Source of the DNA: Amoebidium appalachense
Lineage: Eukaryota; Ichthyosporea
DNA: 64,000 nt
Assembly (NCBI GenBank): GCA_963693365.1
Contig: CAVNZM010000008.1
Coordinates: 6,944,001-7,008,000 of the forward strand
Direction of reading: 5' to 3'
Below are positions 21,931 through 34,722 of the stretch, in pieces. The notes under the pieces were generated by a model, which saw only the letters and a list, made by a program, of their open reading frames with translations, did no database searches and had not been told where the DNA came from. The first letter of the stretch is position 1. Each line of letters starts with the position of its first letter. The translations under genes and the position numbers were made by a program.

Positions 21931-22858
21931 TTAGCCCAAGGGAAGGGATAGGAACTCGTGGACCCAGGAGGGGAAGGGGCAGGGTTCCGGTTGCAGGGAA
22001 GGTCGGAGTCGTCGGGCCCGGGGAAGTTGGTTACGAGAAATGGCATCGGCCAGATGGTTGAGGGGTCCTGGGAGGTAGGATGCCTGTAACGTAAATTGGT
22101 ATTGCATTTCCATGCGGGTGATGAACCGAATAAGTTTGGCCATCACGGGGTGGGGGGAAGACCGGGAGTGCAGGTCAGACACAGCACCCGTGTTGTCGCA
22201 TAAAATACGGACATGGTGGGTGGACCAGGAGGGGGCCCAGAGGGCCACGGCGGCTGCGATGGCCAGGAGTTCGATGACGGAAGAACCGAGTTTACCCTCA
22301 TGAGCATAGAGGGCTTGGGTGGAGGGGGACCAGGGCATGAAGAACCATTGGTCGAGCCAGTGGCCTCCTAGACCCACCGATCCGGCAGCATCAGTGGCCA
22401 GGGTGGTGTATGTGGGGGGTGTGATGAGGTGCACCCCATTCCATGATGTGAGGAACTGGTGCCATTCGGCTATGTCGGCCCGGGCGGCAGCAGTCAGTCG
22501 TATGTGGTGGTGGCCGGCAAGGTGTGGGTGGGTCCGGAGAAGGGCCCATAGGCGCTGGGAGAAGGCCCTCCCGGGGGGAACCAGCTGGGCACACCAGGTG
22601 AGTTTGCCGAGGAGGGACTGGAGGTCCCGAATGGTGATGGTGGGCTTTGGGTGGGAAGTGAGGTCGAGTAGGTCCGAGAGCTTGGAAGCCGGGATTCGTG
22701 CCTCCATGGTGATGGTGTCGAATTCGATACCGATGAAGACGACACGGGTAGCCGGGCCCTGCATCTTGTCTTCGGAGATGGCAATGTGCAGCTCTCGGCA
22801 GAGTTGCAGGAAGGTGGATAGGTGACGTTGGCACTGCTCTTGTGTGGGGGCGACTATA
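21931..22858 (-). CDS. Reverse transcriptase thumb and RNase H of YR retroelement (copy 1), 5'-truncated
   Basis: The minus-strand frame is open from 22858 to the stop at 21931, about 309 codons. It opens inside the RT palm just after the catalytic YMDD box (IIVAPTQEQCQRHL). It continues through VVFIGIEFD, a GKLTWCAQLVPPGRAF connection and RNase H signatures (TLATDAAGSVGLGG, SSVIELLAI, RILCDNTGAV). Compared with copy 2, this copy lacks the fingers, gag and 5' repeat. The truncation point at 22858 lies only 47 bp from the stop codon of the neighbouring six-exon gene. The remaining frame is intact. Confidence 0.9.
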
Positions 22859-22904
22859 ATCCAGTTTCGTATTAATAATTTCTACTTGTGCCTATCACTA
22901 GAGT

Positions 22905-23288
22905 TCACACTTCCTCCTGCCCAGGCAGGGCGTCGGCGTGTGCAGGGTCATCCACTCTCTTGTCGCCGTTCTGGTCGCCGGCCTCTTGCGCCTTCTTCTC
23001 CTTCTCCTCAGCCGCGGCCCTTTTGGCATCAGCTATAGCTGCCGCCTTTGCTGCTTCTTGCTTGGCCTTGACGTACATCTTGAAATTCCTCTTGTACTGT
23101 GGGGAAACATATGGTGAGCAAATGGAACACAATAAAACAGCTATTACTATCTAATCTACATACTCTACATTACCTCGCAGTTGGCGCTGGAAAAAGAATA
23201 ATGTGTTCGGGTTCGAATTGTGCTTCCGTTTGGGTGTGTAATTGCAGTTTTGGGGGGGGGGGGGGGGGGGGGGGAGGGGGAGAGGGGG

Positions 23289-23367
<79 letters not shown>

Positions 23368-24567
23368 AGAGAGACTGTGTGTCTGTGTGTGTGTTTGTGT
23401 TTCTGTGTGTGGTGTGACCGTCGTGCATGTGTTTCTGTTTTTGTGGGTGCGTGTTTGCGTGTGTGTTTGTGTGTGTGTTTGTGTGTGCATTTTTTTTGGG
23501 TGTATGTGTGTGTTCGTGGGTGTGTGTGTGTTCGTGTGTGTGTGACAGATAAACGGGGTGAGACAGAGAGAGATAGAGAGATAGAGAGATAGAGAAGAAG
23601 AGAGAGAGAGAGGGAGAGAGAGAGAGAGAGAGACTGTGTGTGTGTGTGTGTGTGTGTGAGTGTGTGTATGTCTGTGTGTGTGTGCATGATGTGTGTGTTC
23701 ATTCGGTGGGAGCCAGGGGAAGAAAAAAAGAGAAGGGGGGGGGGGGGGGGGGGGGGGGGAAGGCTGTCACCTTCTTCAGGTCGTGAAGGGCAGCGTTGTA
23801 GCCTGTGGCGTTTAACTTGTCGCTGTTGTTGAGCCGGCCGAAGATGCCGGAATCACGGTAGGAGGGGCAGAAGAGCACCTCCTTCACGATGTACATGCAG
23901 TAGGCATGTGTGGTCGTGAAAGAGGAAACCTGGATGTGGGGAAAGGAGGATGAAAGTTAGTTAGGGTGTACAAGGAATCAACACGTTTTTGCTCTATCTC
24001 TTGAATGTTCCTAGTGGGAAGGGGGATGGGCGAGGAGGTGGGGGGGGGGGGGGGGGGGGGGGGGGGTGTAAATAAGGATCCGAGAGTATTATGGTGCAGT
24101 ATGCTTGCCTAGAGAGAGGGTGCAATGTACTGAACTGCTTAGACAACCAAGAGAAAAGCAAATACCTGGTCGGAAGCCGGGGCTATCTTCTTCACAATTT
24201 GTCGGAAGATGCTGTTCATGCCGGGGCGGCCTTGCTCGTCGACCCACCACTTCGGCCCAAGCACAAACTGCTCACCGTTGGCCTCGGCCACATACATGCT
24301 GGTTAGCCTGTTGAAGGCTTGCTTGCGCTCTTCAGTGCCGGCCCCATGTTCCTGTGTTTAACGTGGGGGGGGGGGGGGGGGGGGGGTAAGCAATATATAT
24401 CAAGTGATTGGAAGTGATTGTTTCTATCAGGACACAATGGGAGAGTTAAAGGAGAGGGTTTGAAAAGAAGTTAGGAAGGAGAGGCTGAGGGAGGAAGCAA
24501 GTTAAAAGAGAGTATTTAAGGGGAAAGTAGGAGGGAGAAACTGAGGTGGGAAGTTTTTTTTATGTTT

Positions 24568-24598
<31 letters not shown>

Positions 24599-25643
24599 GG
24601 GAGTGGTAAAAAAACAAGTAAAAAGGAATAGGACAGGGTTGAATGTTCATCATCGAAGTGCCTTTAGTGCAATTGAATACTCGTAAATACACAATGACGA
24701 ACACATCTGAATAAACACTTTGTACATCAACGAATGCAATGCACTGGTTAATGGTACTAACACATGCAATATAATGTTCAATGTACACTCGAACAACACC
24801 TGTGTAACATACGAACACTCATCAAGGACACCCAAGAACATACGAATAGTACATACATAGTGCTAAACAATGGAATCGTTTCAAGTTAGATTAAAAACAA
24901 ATACCAAAGAGATGGTGGTGAATGGGGTAGTTAAATATAAAAACATATACCAAAGAGATGGTGGTGCGTGGGGTAGTGTGGGATAGTGTGGGGGGAGGGG
25001 GGGGGGGGGGGGGGGGGGGATGGGGATGGGGATGCATACACTGATGTCGTACTTCTCCTCCAGTTGCGGGTAAGCCACATTGCGTAGCTTCCACGCAAAC
25101 TGGCCACGCCCGTGGCGTACAGCGTCACGGATCGGTCCCCGGTGGTACTTCTGGGCGATGAAGGCCTTGATCCCCTCGTCCTCACGGTCGCCCTCCTCGA
25201 TGAGGCCCTTCTCCTCGGCGAGCAGCCACACAGCCTCGTCGAGGTCAAGGTCCGTGGCACAGTAGGTCATGCCAAAGACAATCCTGGTGACGTCTGATGT
25301 TGACGTCACCCTCCTGAGGTTGTGGTAGAGCTGGCATGTGTATGTGTGTATGAATCATGTGTTGTGCAGAGGGCCAGGGGGAAGGGGCAAAAGGGGGGGG
25401 GGGGGGGGTTAGTTATCCACAGTGATGGCACAAGATTACGTCAAGGTGGAGGATCTCAATACATGTATTTGTGTTTTGATTCTCTTCGGGGAAAGATGGG
25501 GGAGGGGGGGGGGGGGGGGGGGGGGGGAGGGCGGGTGAAGGCGTGGGGTGGGGGGTGGGGGGAAGATAAGCCATGCACGGCATGATAAGCAGTCCAACTC
25601 AAAGGGCAGGCACTAATTTCAAAAATTATTTGTATGTTTTTTT

Positions 25644-25690
<47 letters not shown>

Positions 25691-26757
25691 GAGAATGAGG
25701 TGAACGACGTGACATGGTACCAAATAGTACACTACGAATAGCACATACATGGTAACAAAGGATGCAGCACGTTAGCCTCTTTTAAGTAAACATGGGCCCC
25801 GGGGGGGGAAGAGGGAGGGGGAGGGGGTATAAGGAGAGCATGCAGGGGCAAAAAAGGGTGGGGGTGAGGGAGGGTCGGTGGGTGGGTGAGTGGGGGGGGG
25901 GGGGGGGGGGGAGAACATACCGTTGAGACCTTGGAGGACATCTGGGCAACCACGATCTGCGGGATGGCCATCTCACTTTTCGAAGGTCGCTTGCGGTCAA
26001 ATTCTTGAGCCGCCTTCTTGGGCTTAGATGCCGGGCTTTCCTGCCCGGCAAGCTCAGGGAAGGCGGCCTTCCACCTGCCCTCGGCGAGTGTCCACAAGTC
26101 CTCGGTGGTAAGGCCGGGGTTGGCCTGTTGAATCCGGACAATCTCCTTGGTGATGAAGAGGTGCTTCTGCTGGCCTGGGGAAAAAAAAAAAGATTAGCAA
26201 GGGTGGTAATGAGAGAGGGACGGGGGGTGTTGTGCTGTCATGGGGGGGAGGGGGGGGGGGGGGGGGGAAGAGCAGAAACCAAGTCACTTACCAGGGGCAA
26301 TAGCTGGCTTCTCGCCGCCCTGCTGAGGTGGAACCACCTCTTCCGCCTCACTCTCCGACTCCTCTGCCTCATCCGCCGAATAGTTCGAATCTCGATCGTC
26401 GTCTCCGTTTAGATCAGAACCAACACTGTCGTCTTCTTCCTGATCTTCGGATTCGGGCTCACTTTCGAAAAGATCATCGCCGTCGTCGCTGCTGCCCTCG
26501 ATATCCTGACGTGCTTTCTTCTTACTTGCCCCAACACCACTACCCGCCTTGCGCTTGTTACTACCTTCCGCAAACGTAGCGGCCAGATCGAGATCGTCGT
26601 CGGGTTGCACCGTTTTGGTGGCTTTGCCATTTTGTTTTACTGGAACTCTTGCTTTCGAGCCTTTGGAAGTGGCTTGAGTAGTAGCCTTATTCTTTGGGCC
26701 CCTGGGTGTTTGCCCCTTCCCGCCCCTACCCCCTTTCTTAGTCGCACGCCCTGACAT
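22905..26757 (-). CDS. Six-exon acidic protein resembling DUF6532, probable partner of the Plavaka transposase
   Basis: Exons (minus): 26757-26292, 26174-25921, 25330-25040, 24351-24166, 23929-23771 and 23096-22905. All introns are GT-AG and all phases agree, giving 515 residues. Residues 1-155 are basic then strongly acidic (DDGDDLFESEPESEDQEEDD), typical of a nuclear protein. Exon 2 has a helical segment (RIQQANPGLTTEDLWTLAEG) reminiscent of an HMG-box. Exons 3-5 form an alpha-helical domain with WKLRNVAYPQLEE, FVLGPKWWVD, IFRQIVKKIAP and SSFTTTHAYCMYIVKEVLFC, ending in a Lys/Ala-rich coiled tail. From memory, that domain resembles the fungal DUF6532 family, which has no known function. It diverges from the transposase at 29143 and shares its intron style, so it may be the second protein of the same transposon. 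It could also be a host gene. Confidence 0.7.
23283..23760. repeat. (GA)n/(GT)n microsatellites and poly-G within an intron
   Basis: About 38 GA units occupy 23290-23366, followed by GT-rich sequence, a second GA tract at 23560-23632 and a poly-G tract at 23738-23759. On the sense (minus) strand the last is a C tract just after the 5' splice site of intron 5 of the six-exon gene. Confidence 0.9.
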
Positions 26758-27876
26758 ACTACGTGATTCTCAGCTAATGGGAGTGAACTGATGTTTTGTT
26801 TTTGGGCCAACGAAAGTGGACCTGTTTTTGCCGAAGGTTCTAGTGACTCAACGTACAACTACTATTGCGAACCAAGGATGGGTTTGGTATTAAAAGGTTG
26901 GGGTCTGTGCAGGGTCTGTGCAAGTGACTTGCACACGTGCTGTATTTATGAACACCCATGGTGTGCTATTGTATAGTCACAGAATGCTACGCCGGTGTCC
27001 TGCACTCTACCACAACAAAACGCTGACTGGTTCGTTGCTCGTCTCTCTCAGTTCAAAATGCCAGGAAGATTGGATCGTCGCACCAATGCAGAGCGCAGCA
27101 AATTCTCAACGGGCCAGCGGCATATAAGAGCGACACATAGCTTAAAAAAACGTTAACAAACTATAACAATAAAATTAGTCGAAAATTATACAGATATAAT
27201 ATTAAAGTTGATTCTGAACCTGTATATAATGTATTTTGCTGATTAGTATACTTCTCTCTTAGGCGCGATGCACACGACGCCAGGATCTCGGTCTGCCCCC
27301 CTCGAATTGTCCATCTTCTAATGCGCAAAACATGTGGTAACAAAATGTCGTAGTATTACACGAGCAATCGCACAGCAAAATAACAAAAAGATAAAAGCCT
27401 TTGGCAAAAGAAAATTAATGTTTGATAGCTAAGTTCATGATCTTTGTAAACATTGGACAGGAATTCTTTTCAGAGCGACTGAGTCCCAAGCCCGACCATA
27501 ACCCCGTTTTTACGGTAAAAAATACCCAAAAGTTTTCAAAAATACCATCCAAATTTCAGTTTATGGTAAGCCCCCGCAAGTTTCATGGTAAGTTACAGTA
27601 GGACCCCTCCTTTATCCTCCATTGACTTGGGAAGAAAAATACCATACCCCCCGGGCGAAAATACACCGGGGCTTGAAAAAATACCGAGAAAAAAGGTCTG
27701 AATTTTCGGGCTTGAGCGACTCCTCGATTTCCTTCGTTCATTCTGCCCCCCTCCTGAGCAATGAGCTCTCCACCAGTCATTTGTCTCCCGGGCAAGCTAG
27801 TCATGTAGAAACTAATTCACTACATTATTTAATAAGTACATATATTTATATACATTTGTAAAAATATATATACTTG

Positions 27877-27942
<66 letters not shown>

Positions 27943-28681
27943 ATGATATAAACCTGTTGTATTCCCGTAAAGTTTCTTTCATGCCCACTTGCATTTGCTT
28001 GGGCAGTCATGATACAGTAGAGTACCGTCGGATACGAGGTAAACGGTGTCATGTGCGTGCTAATACGCATTTTAATCGTTACCTAACAGCTTGAATCTTT
28101 TTGCAATTGTTTTTTTTTTGCGCTCTATAGCACTGTTTTTTAGGCTAACTAATTTTTACTGTTGATCCATTTAGTTGACTTCGCTCTACTTCCAAGCCAA
28201 TGAGCAATCACGCCTGAACAATGTTTTAGACCAATGAAATCTTTGCGTGATCAGGCTACAGCACCGTGGCATTGCGAATGCCGAACAACTACATAGGCTA
28301 TGTACAGTGCACTGTACATGCATGCGCCATGCGCCAGTATTATATTTACATTATAATTGCCTGAATGTATTGCATTTTAATTGGAAATGTTTTTTTATAA
28401 ATGATTTTTTTGGTTAAGTTAGTTTAATAAGACTTAAACAGTGGAGAAAACAAAAAAAGGGGGGGGGGGGGGGGGGGGGGGGGGGATCCGGCCGGGATGG
28501 CCGGCCGTGTACATGCTGCGATATCATGCATGATCGGTCATGATCATGATATATACTATCACGTCTACAATAGTATGAAGATATGTGCTTGTGTACGTAG
28601 ACCATCGGATAAAATTATTATGCCGTATATTGTGGTTTATGTGGTAATGGTCAGGGGCACCATTAGGAGGGTGGAAGTGCG

Positions 28682-28719
<38 letters not shown>

Positions 28720-29142
28720 ACAGTGTATGTGGGCCGCGTGGGGGAGGGAGGGCCGGCTGCGCGCGAGGCCGTCATGTATACACGTGTATACGTACATGCG
28801 AGTTTAACACGCCAACGTGTGCACATGTGTACCGGGTATCCAACAATACGATTCGGGTATTCGAGTTACCTATTGAATGCCCGTTAGCGCCAGCACTGAA
28901 CGCGTCTGTTCAGTCATTGAACATTATGCATGTTTTTCGTTGTGGTTTGTCTGGTTTGTTTACATTGCCTTTTTTGGTAGAGAGGCGGCCGTATGGTGCG
29001 TGTATAGCCAATGAACAACCAGAGCTATGCCGCGTAGACGGTGGGGCGTTCTGAGTAACGGCACGGGCGATTCACAATGATCCTTAATTTTTAGAAGAAT
29101 CACGAGGGAAAAGCGGTGTGTCCCGTTATAAATTTATACACA
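26758..29142. promoter_or_regulatory. Divergent intergenic region between the two transposon-like genes
   Basis: This 2.4-kb AT-rich stretch separates the two start codons. It contains (TA)~32 at 27878-27942, CCAATGAGCAAT and ACCAATGAAAT near 28195-28235, and long C/G tracts at 28460-28486 and 28683-28719. A TATA-like TTATAAATTTATA sits about 20 bp before the transposase ATG. It may drive both genes. No gene was recognised inside it. Confidence 0.5.
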
Positions 29143-29998
29143 ATGGCGTCCCCTTTTAATGATTATCAGTGCCCCGTTTGCCAGCGGTCATCGTTCACGA
29201 GGAAACTGAACTTCTTGCAGCATGTACGTGCGTGCGAGCAGGCCCAGCAGGCCCGGCTGGGTGAAAGGCACAAGGCGAAGAGAGGACCCCATTCCAACAG
29301 TGTGTTTTCAAACAACAACGACAGGGCAGAACACAATCATGATCATCTCGATCTAAACAACGAATATGGTTCGGACAATCTTGTGGATGACGCCGAGGGG
29401 GTCGACAGGGAGCAGGGCTGTGCAGAGCCCCAAAACCCCCCTCCAAACGAACCACCAAAGAGAAGAATATTTGAACACCCGGGTACCCTCGAGTCGGGGT
29501 TTGGGATGATGGGGGATGAGGAGGATATAAGGTTCGGTCGGCGGTTGCCTGAGTTTATAGCCAAACGGAAAGAGGATGCTACATATCCGTTCCCCACCTA
29601 CTTTGACGTAAGTGAAAAAAATGGTGCTTGTGTGTGCGTGAACAGGTGTGTGTTGGTGTGTGTGGATGGGAGTATCAGTAACCGTGTGTCTGTGTTTGTT
29701 TGTGCTTGTGTGTGTCTGTGTGTACGTGCATGTGCATGTGTGTGTATCATGTGCACGTGCGTGCACCGTACATCCGTGTGTGTCATCTAACAACATGCCT
29801 ACCCAACCCTGCAGGAAGATGTGGCACGATTCACAACGGAGAGCCAACTGTCTACAGCAGACACAGACCGGCTATTAAAATTGCTAAGGAAACACATTAG
29901 TGGCGAGGTACTGAAGACCAAGACGGCTAAATCCATGAAAAAGGCCATTCAGAAGATTCCTGCTCCTGTATGCAACCCCCCCCCCCCCCCCCCAAAAA

Positions 29999-30055
<57 letters not shown>

Positions 30056-31412
30056 GGGAAAAAAGAAAATACATACAAATGGGTCCCTATTCGTGTACGC
30101 GTTTATTCGTGAGTGTTCGGGCCAGTGTACCAATGTGCATTCCCATATACCGGCGCGCTGTACAGGAATACCATGATTGTATATTTAGACAGCTGAACAC
30201 CCTGACCTGGATATGGGGGACTACCGTTGAATACAATCGTATAGTTACAGGTGCTAGTGAATAGGGTTGGTCAGGGGTCATAGATGTAGGTTACTGCCCG
30301 GTGTGGGCCACTAAGCTTCCGAGCGTTTGGTCCTAACCCCCCCCCCCCCCCCCCCCCTCCCTGCGGCACACCGGCACCCGCAGGAGTGGACAGTTCGCAC
30401 GCTGAAACTGGGTAAAAAATACGAAGATAAGGGGGCCCAGCCCATTCAATTCAGAATGCGCAACATCCGACACTGCATTCAGAGTCTTCTGCTCAACCCA
30501 AACGCTAAGGGAAATATGGACTTCACGTCCACCTATCCCCACACCGAAAATGGTGATAGGATCTATGGCGAGCACAGTTCTAGTGACTGGTTTCACCGCA
30601 TAGAGGTATAGTGCCATATGTGTATGTGTATGTGTACGTGTTTGTGTCTCAAGGTGTGTGTGTGTGATGTGTCTGCAGTTTGAGTGCAGTGTCAGGGTAA
30701 AAGTGTGTGTCACGTGTGTGTGTGTGTTACTGTGCGAGTGTGTGAATATGGGTGTGTTTGTGTGTGTCTGTCACCACGGTGTGATGATGATGATGTGTGT
30801 GTGTGTTAGCGTGTGTGTGCATGTGTGTGTGTGCATGGGTGTGTGTGCATGGGTGTGCATGTACACCTCTAAATTATGTGTTGTGGTGTGTGCTTATTTA
30901 TCATCTCACCTTTGAACTGCAGGAGGACATCGACGTAGGAGGTGTGCTCCTGTCCCTGATCCTCTACTCAGACCAGACAAAGCTCACCGTGTTCGGCAAC
31001 ACAACTTGCTATCCTGTGTACCTGTCAATCGGCAACATCCACCGCAGGACGAGGAGCCAAGACTGGGCCAGGTGGGTTTCACATGCACGCGAGCACTGCA
31101 CTTATGATGTATTTCACACCAGGATAGAGCCGGCTAACACTGAATAATCTTGTACAGGGTGGCAATTGCGTACATCCCAAAGCCGACCTTTTCCAAGGAG
31201 GTCAGCGACGCGACGGTGACTTCAGCCAATCTTCGGGTGTTTCAGGTTGTTCTTAATGAGGTGGTCGGCAAATCTCTCCGTCAACTAGCCAGGCTGGGTG
31301 GTATGTGGGCGTACCATGCTGACGGCATGTGGAGGTGCTACCATCCTCGAGTGTCATATTACATCACGGACTGGCCCGAAGGCCGTAAGGTGTGCTGCAT
31401 GAAACAGTATGT

Positions 31413-31448
<36 letters not shown>

Positions 31449-33033
31449 CACACACAAACATGTGCATTGGTGTCTTTTTGATTTATTACCTGCAGGTGGT
31501 GCTGGGTCGGCCGATCCAGTGTTCATTTAATGTACGAATGTATTCCTGAATGTCCAAACACGGTGATCATTAGCATTATAAAATACCCAGCAGGTGTTCG
31601 TACCTATTACATGAGTACACTAGGACACGTGAACACTCTGATCTAGACACAGGGTAATACCATTGAATACACTCGTATAGTTGATGGCAATTTCGAAGGG
31701 TTGAACCCCCCTCCCCCCCCCCCCCCCCCCCCCCCAGTGCAACTAAGGACTTCCCGTACATAGTGCACCGTTCCCCCCACCAGCATACACGACCACAACC
31801 CTTCCACGGCTTAGGGGGGCTTGCACCCACTGTTTAGGCATGCAGCGAAATATCGCGCAAACAATTTTACACCGCAAAGACCCCCCCCGTTCATCCCCCC
31901 CAGTGCATCTGTGGTCTTCCCGTGCATGGTATACGTGTTGCATGCTGGTGGGGGGCATGGTGCACTACACGTATACCATGCACGGGAAAGCAACAGATGC
32001 ACTGGGGGGGATGGACGGGGGGGTCTTTGCGGTGTAAAATTGTTTGCGCGATAATTCGCTGCATGCCAAAACAGTGGGTGCAAGCCCCCCTAAGCCGTAG
32101 GAAGGTTGTGATCGTGCATGCTGGTGGGGGGCATGGTGCACTACACATATACCATGCACGGGAAGTCCACAGTTGCACTGGGGGGGGTGGACGGGGGGGG
32201 TCTTTGCGGTGTAAAATTGTTTGCGCGACATGTCGCTGCTTGCCAAAACAGTGGGTGCAAGCCCCCCTAAGCCGTAGGAAGGTTGTGGTCGTGCATGCTG
32301 GTGGGGGGCATGGTGCACTACACGTATACCATGCACGGAAAAGCAACAGATGCACTGGGGGGGATGGACGGGGGGGGTCTTTGCGGTGTAAAATTGTTTG
32401 CGCGATAATTCGCTGCATGCCAAAACAGTGGGTGCAAGCCCCCCTAAGCCGTAGGAAGGTTGTGATCGTGCATGCTGGTGGGGGGCATGGTGCACTACAC
32501 ATATACCATGCACGGGAAGTCCACAGTTGCACTGGGGGGGGTGGACGGGGGGGGTCTTTGCGGTGTAAAATTGTTTGCGCGACATGTCGCTGCTTGCCAA
32601 AACAGTGGGTGCAAGCCCCCCTAAGCCGTAGGAAGGTTGTGGTCGTGCATGCTGGTGGGGGGCATGGTGCACTACACGTATACCATGCAAGGGAAAGCAA
32701 CAGATGCACTGGGGGGGATGGACGGGGGGGTCTTTGCAGTGTAAAATTGTTTGCGCGATAATTTGCTGCATGCCAAAACAGTGGGTGTAAGCCCCCCTAA
32801 GCCGTAGGAAGGTTGTGGTCGTGCATGCTGGTGGGGGGCATGGTGCACTACACGTATACCATGCACGGGAAAGCAACAGATGCACTGGGGGGGATGGACG
32901 GGGGGGTCTTTGTGGTGTAAAATTGTTTACGCGACATGTCGCTGCATGCCAAAACAGTGGGTGTAAGCCCCCCTAAGCCGTGGGGAACGGTGCACTACAT
33001 GTGTACCATGCACGGGAAGACCTTAGTTGCACT

Positions 33034-33068
<35 letters not shown>

Positions 33069-33780
33069 GGGGGGTTCAACCCTTCGAAATTGCCATCAAC
33101 TATACGAGTGTATTCAATGGTATTACCCTATGCCTAGATCAGAGTGTTCAAGTGTCCTAGTGTACTAATGTAATAGGTACGAACACCTATTTGGTATTTT
33201 ATAATGCTAATGAGCACTATATTTGGACATTCAGGAATACATTCGTACATTTTGTGAACACTTTTTCGCCCGACCCGAGCACCACAGTGAGTGCTACGGG
33301 GGGGTTGGTTGGGAGGGGAGGGGGGGAGGGCGGGGGGGGGGGGGGGGGGGGGGGGGGGGGAGGGGGAACGTACAACTCGTACTGCTTGGTAAGCTGATCC
33401 AGGGACTCGTGTAGTGCACCATGCCCCCCACCAGCATGCATCATTAAAGCCTTTCCACGAGCCTTTCCACCAGCATGCACGACCACAGCCACAGCCTTCC
33501 CCGGTATGATGCCTTTTCTGATACCCCCCCCCCCCCCCCCCCCCCCCCCTTCCCCCACAAACAAACAAACACCTAGGGGGGCCACGCGATTCCCGTGCCA
33601 CTACTGCTGGGTCAAATGGAATCGTATATGCAAGACTGGGAAAGAGACTGCTCCTTTACGCACAGAGGCACAACACAACAAGATCTATGCCAAGGCCGAT
33701 AAATTACGGGCTGATAAGAAGAGTGGGAAAGTTACTCAATTGTTAAAAAACTCGTCCATGCATGACACGGAGGTACCCTT

Positions 33781-33828
<48 letters not shown>

Positions 33829-33956
33829 ATAGCTAACGCTTGACACCGGAGAGTACCATAGAATACACTAGTAGTAGGGAATGTCAGTGTTTCGAATGAT
33901 CGTGGTAGATAAGTTTATGTCTCGGTGTAGGCCAACAGAATCCAACCATGCAAACC

Positions 33957-33987
<31 letters not shown>

Positions 33988-34309
33988 TTCCTACCAGAAC
34001 CTCATGAGCAGGGTTCCCGGCTTCATGTACCTGAAGGGGGTCATACCTGAGCGAATGCACCAGGCGGAGAGTGGTGTGTTCATGCGCATTCTCGAGTGCT
34101 ACGTCAAACTAGTGGAGCTGACGTGCCAGCGGGTATATGCCGACAACCCTCGGCAGGCCAAGATGGAGGAGACAAAGCTGCTTCAGGAGCTTGACCGTCG
34201 CTGGAAAGCATTGCCGCCCTTTCCGTACCTTCGGAAAATGGCGCAAGGAGTTACCAACCTAGCCTTTCTGAAGGCGAACGAATACAGGGATATGATGAAG
34301 GAAAGTCTC

Positions 34310-34345
<36 letters not shown>

Positions 34346-34674
34346 ACCCCCCACCAGTCTCCCCCAGGAAAAACACACACCCATACAAAGGTTACCAGCT
34401 GAGTGTAGTACTTGCACTCCTAGACCCCTAGCACTAGCACACCATGGCTGCTTGACAATGCAAGTTATAAAGATAATCTATTAACTCGATCCCATCGTCA
34501 ACATTACAGACGGTAATATTTGTCTTCAAGGATCTCCTGCCGTGTGATGTGACCAATAAGAAGGTGGAGCTGACAGTGGTCGCATATCTGGATTGGTACG
34601 CCCAGCTCTGCGCTGAGAGTTTCACCGACGAGTCCCTGGATCAGCTTACCAAGCAGTACGAGTTGTACGTTCCG

Positions 34675-34722
<48 letters not shown>

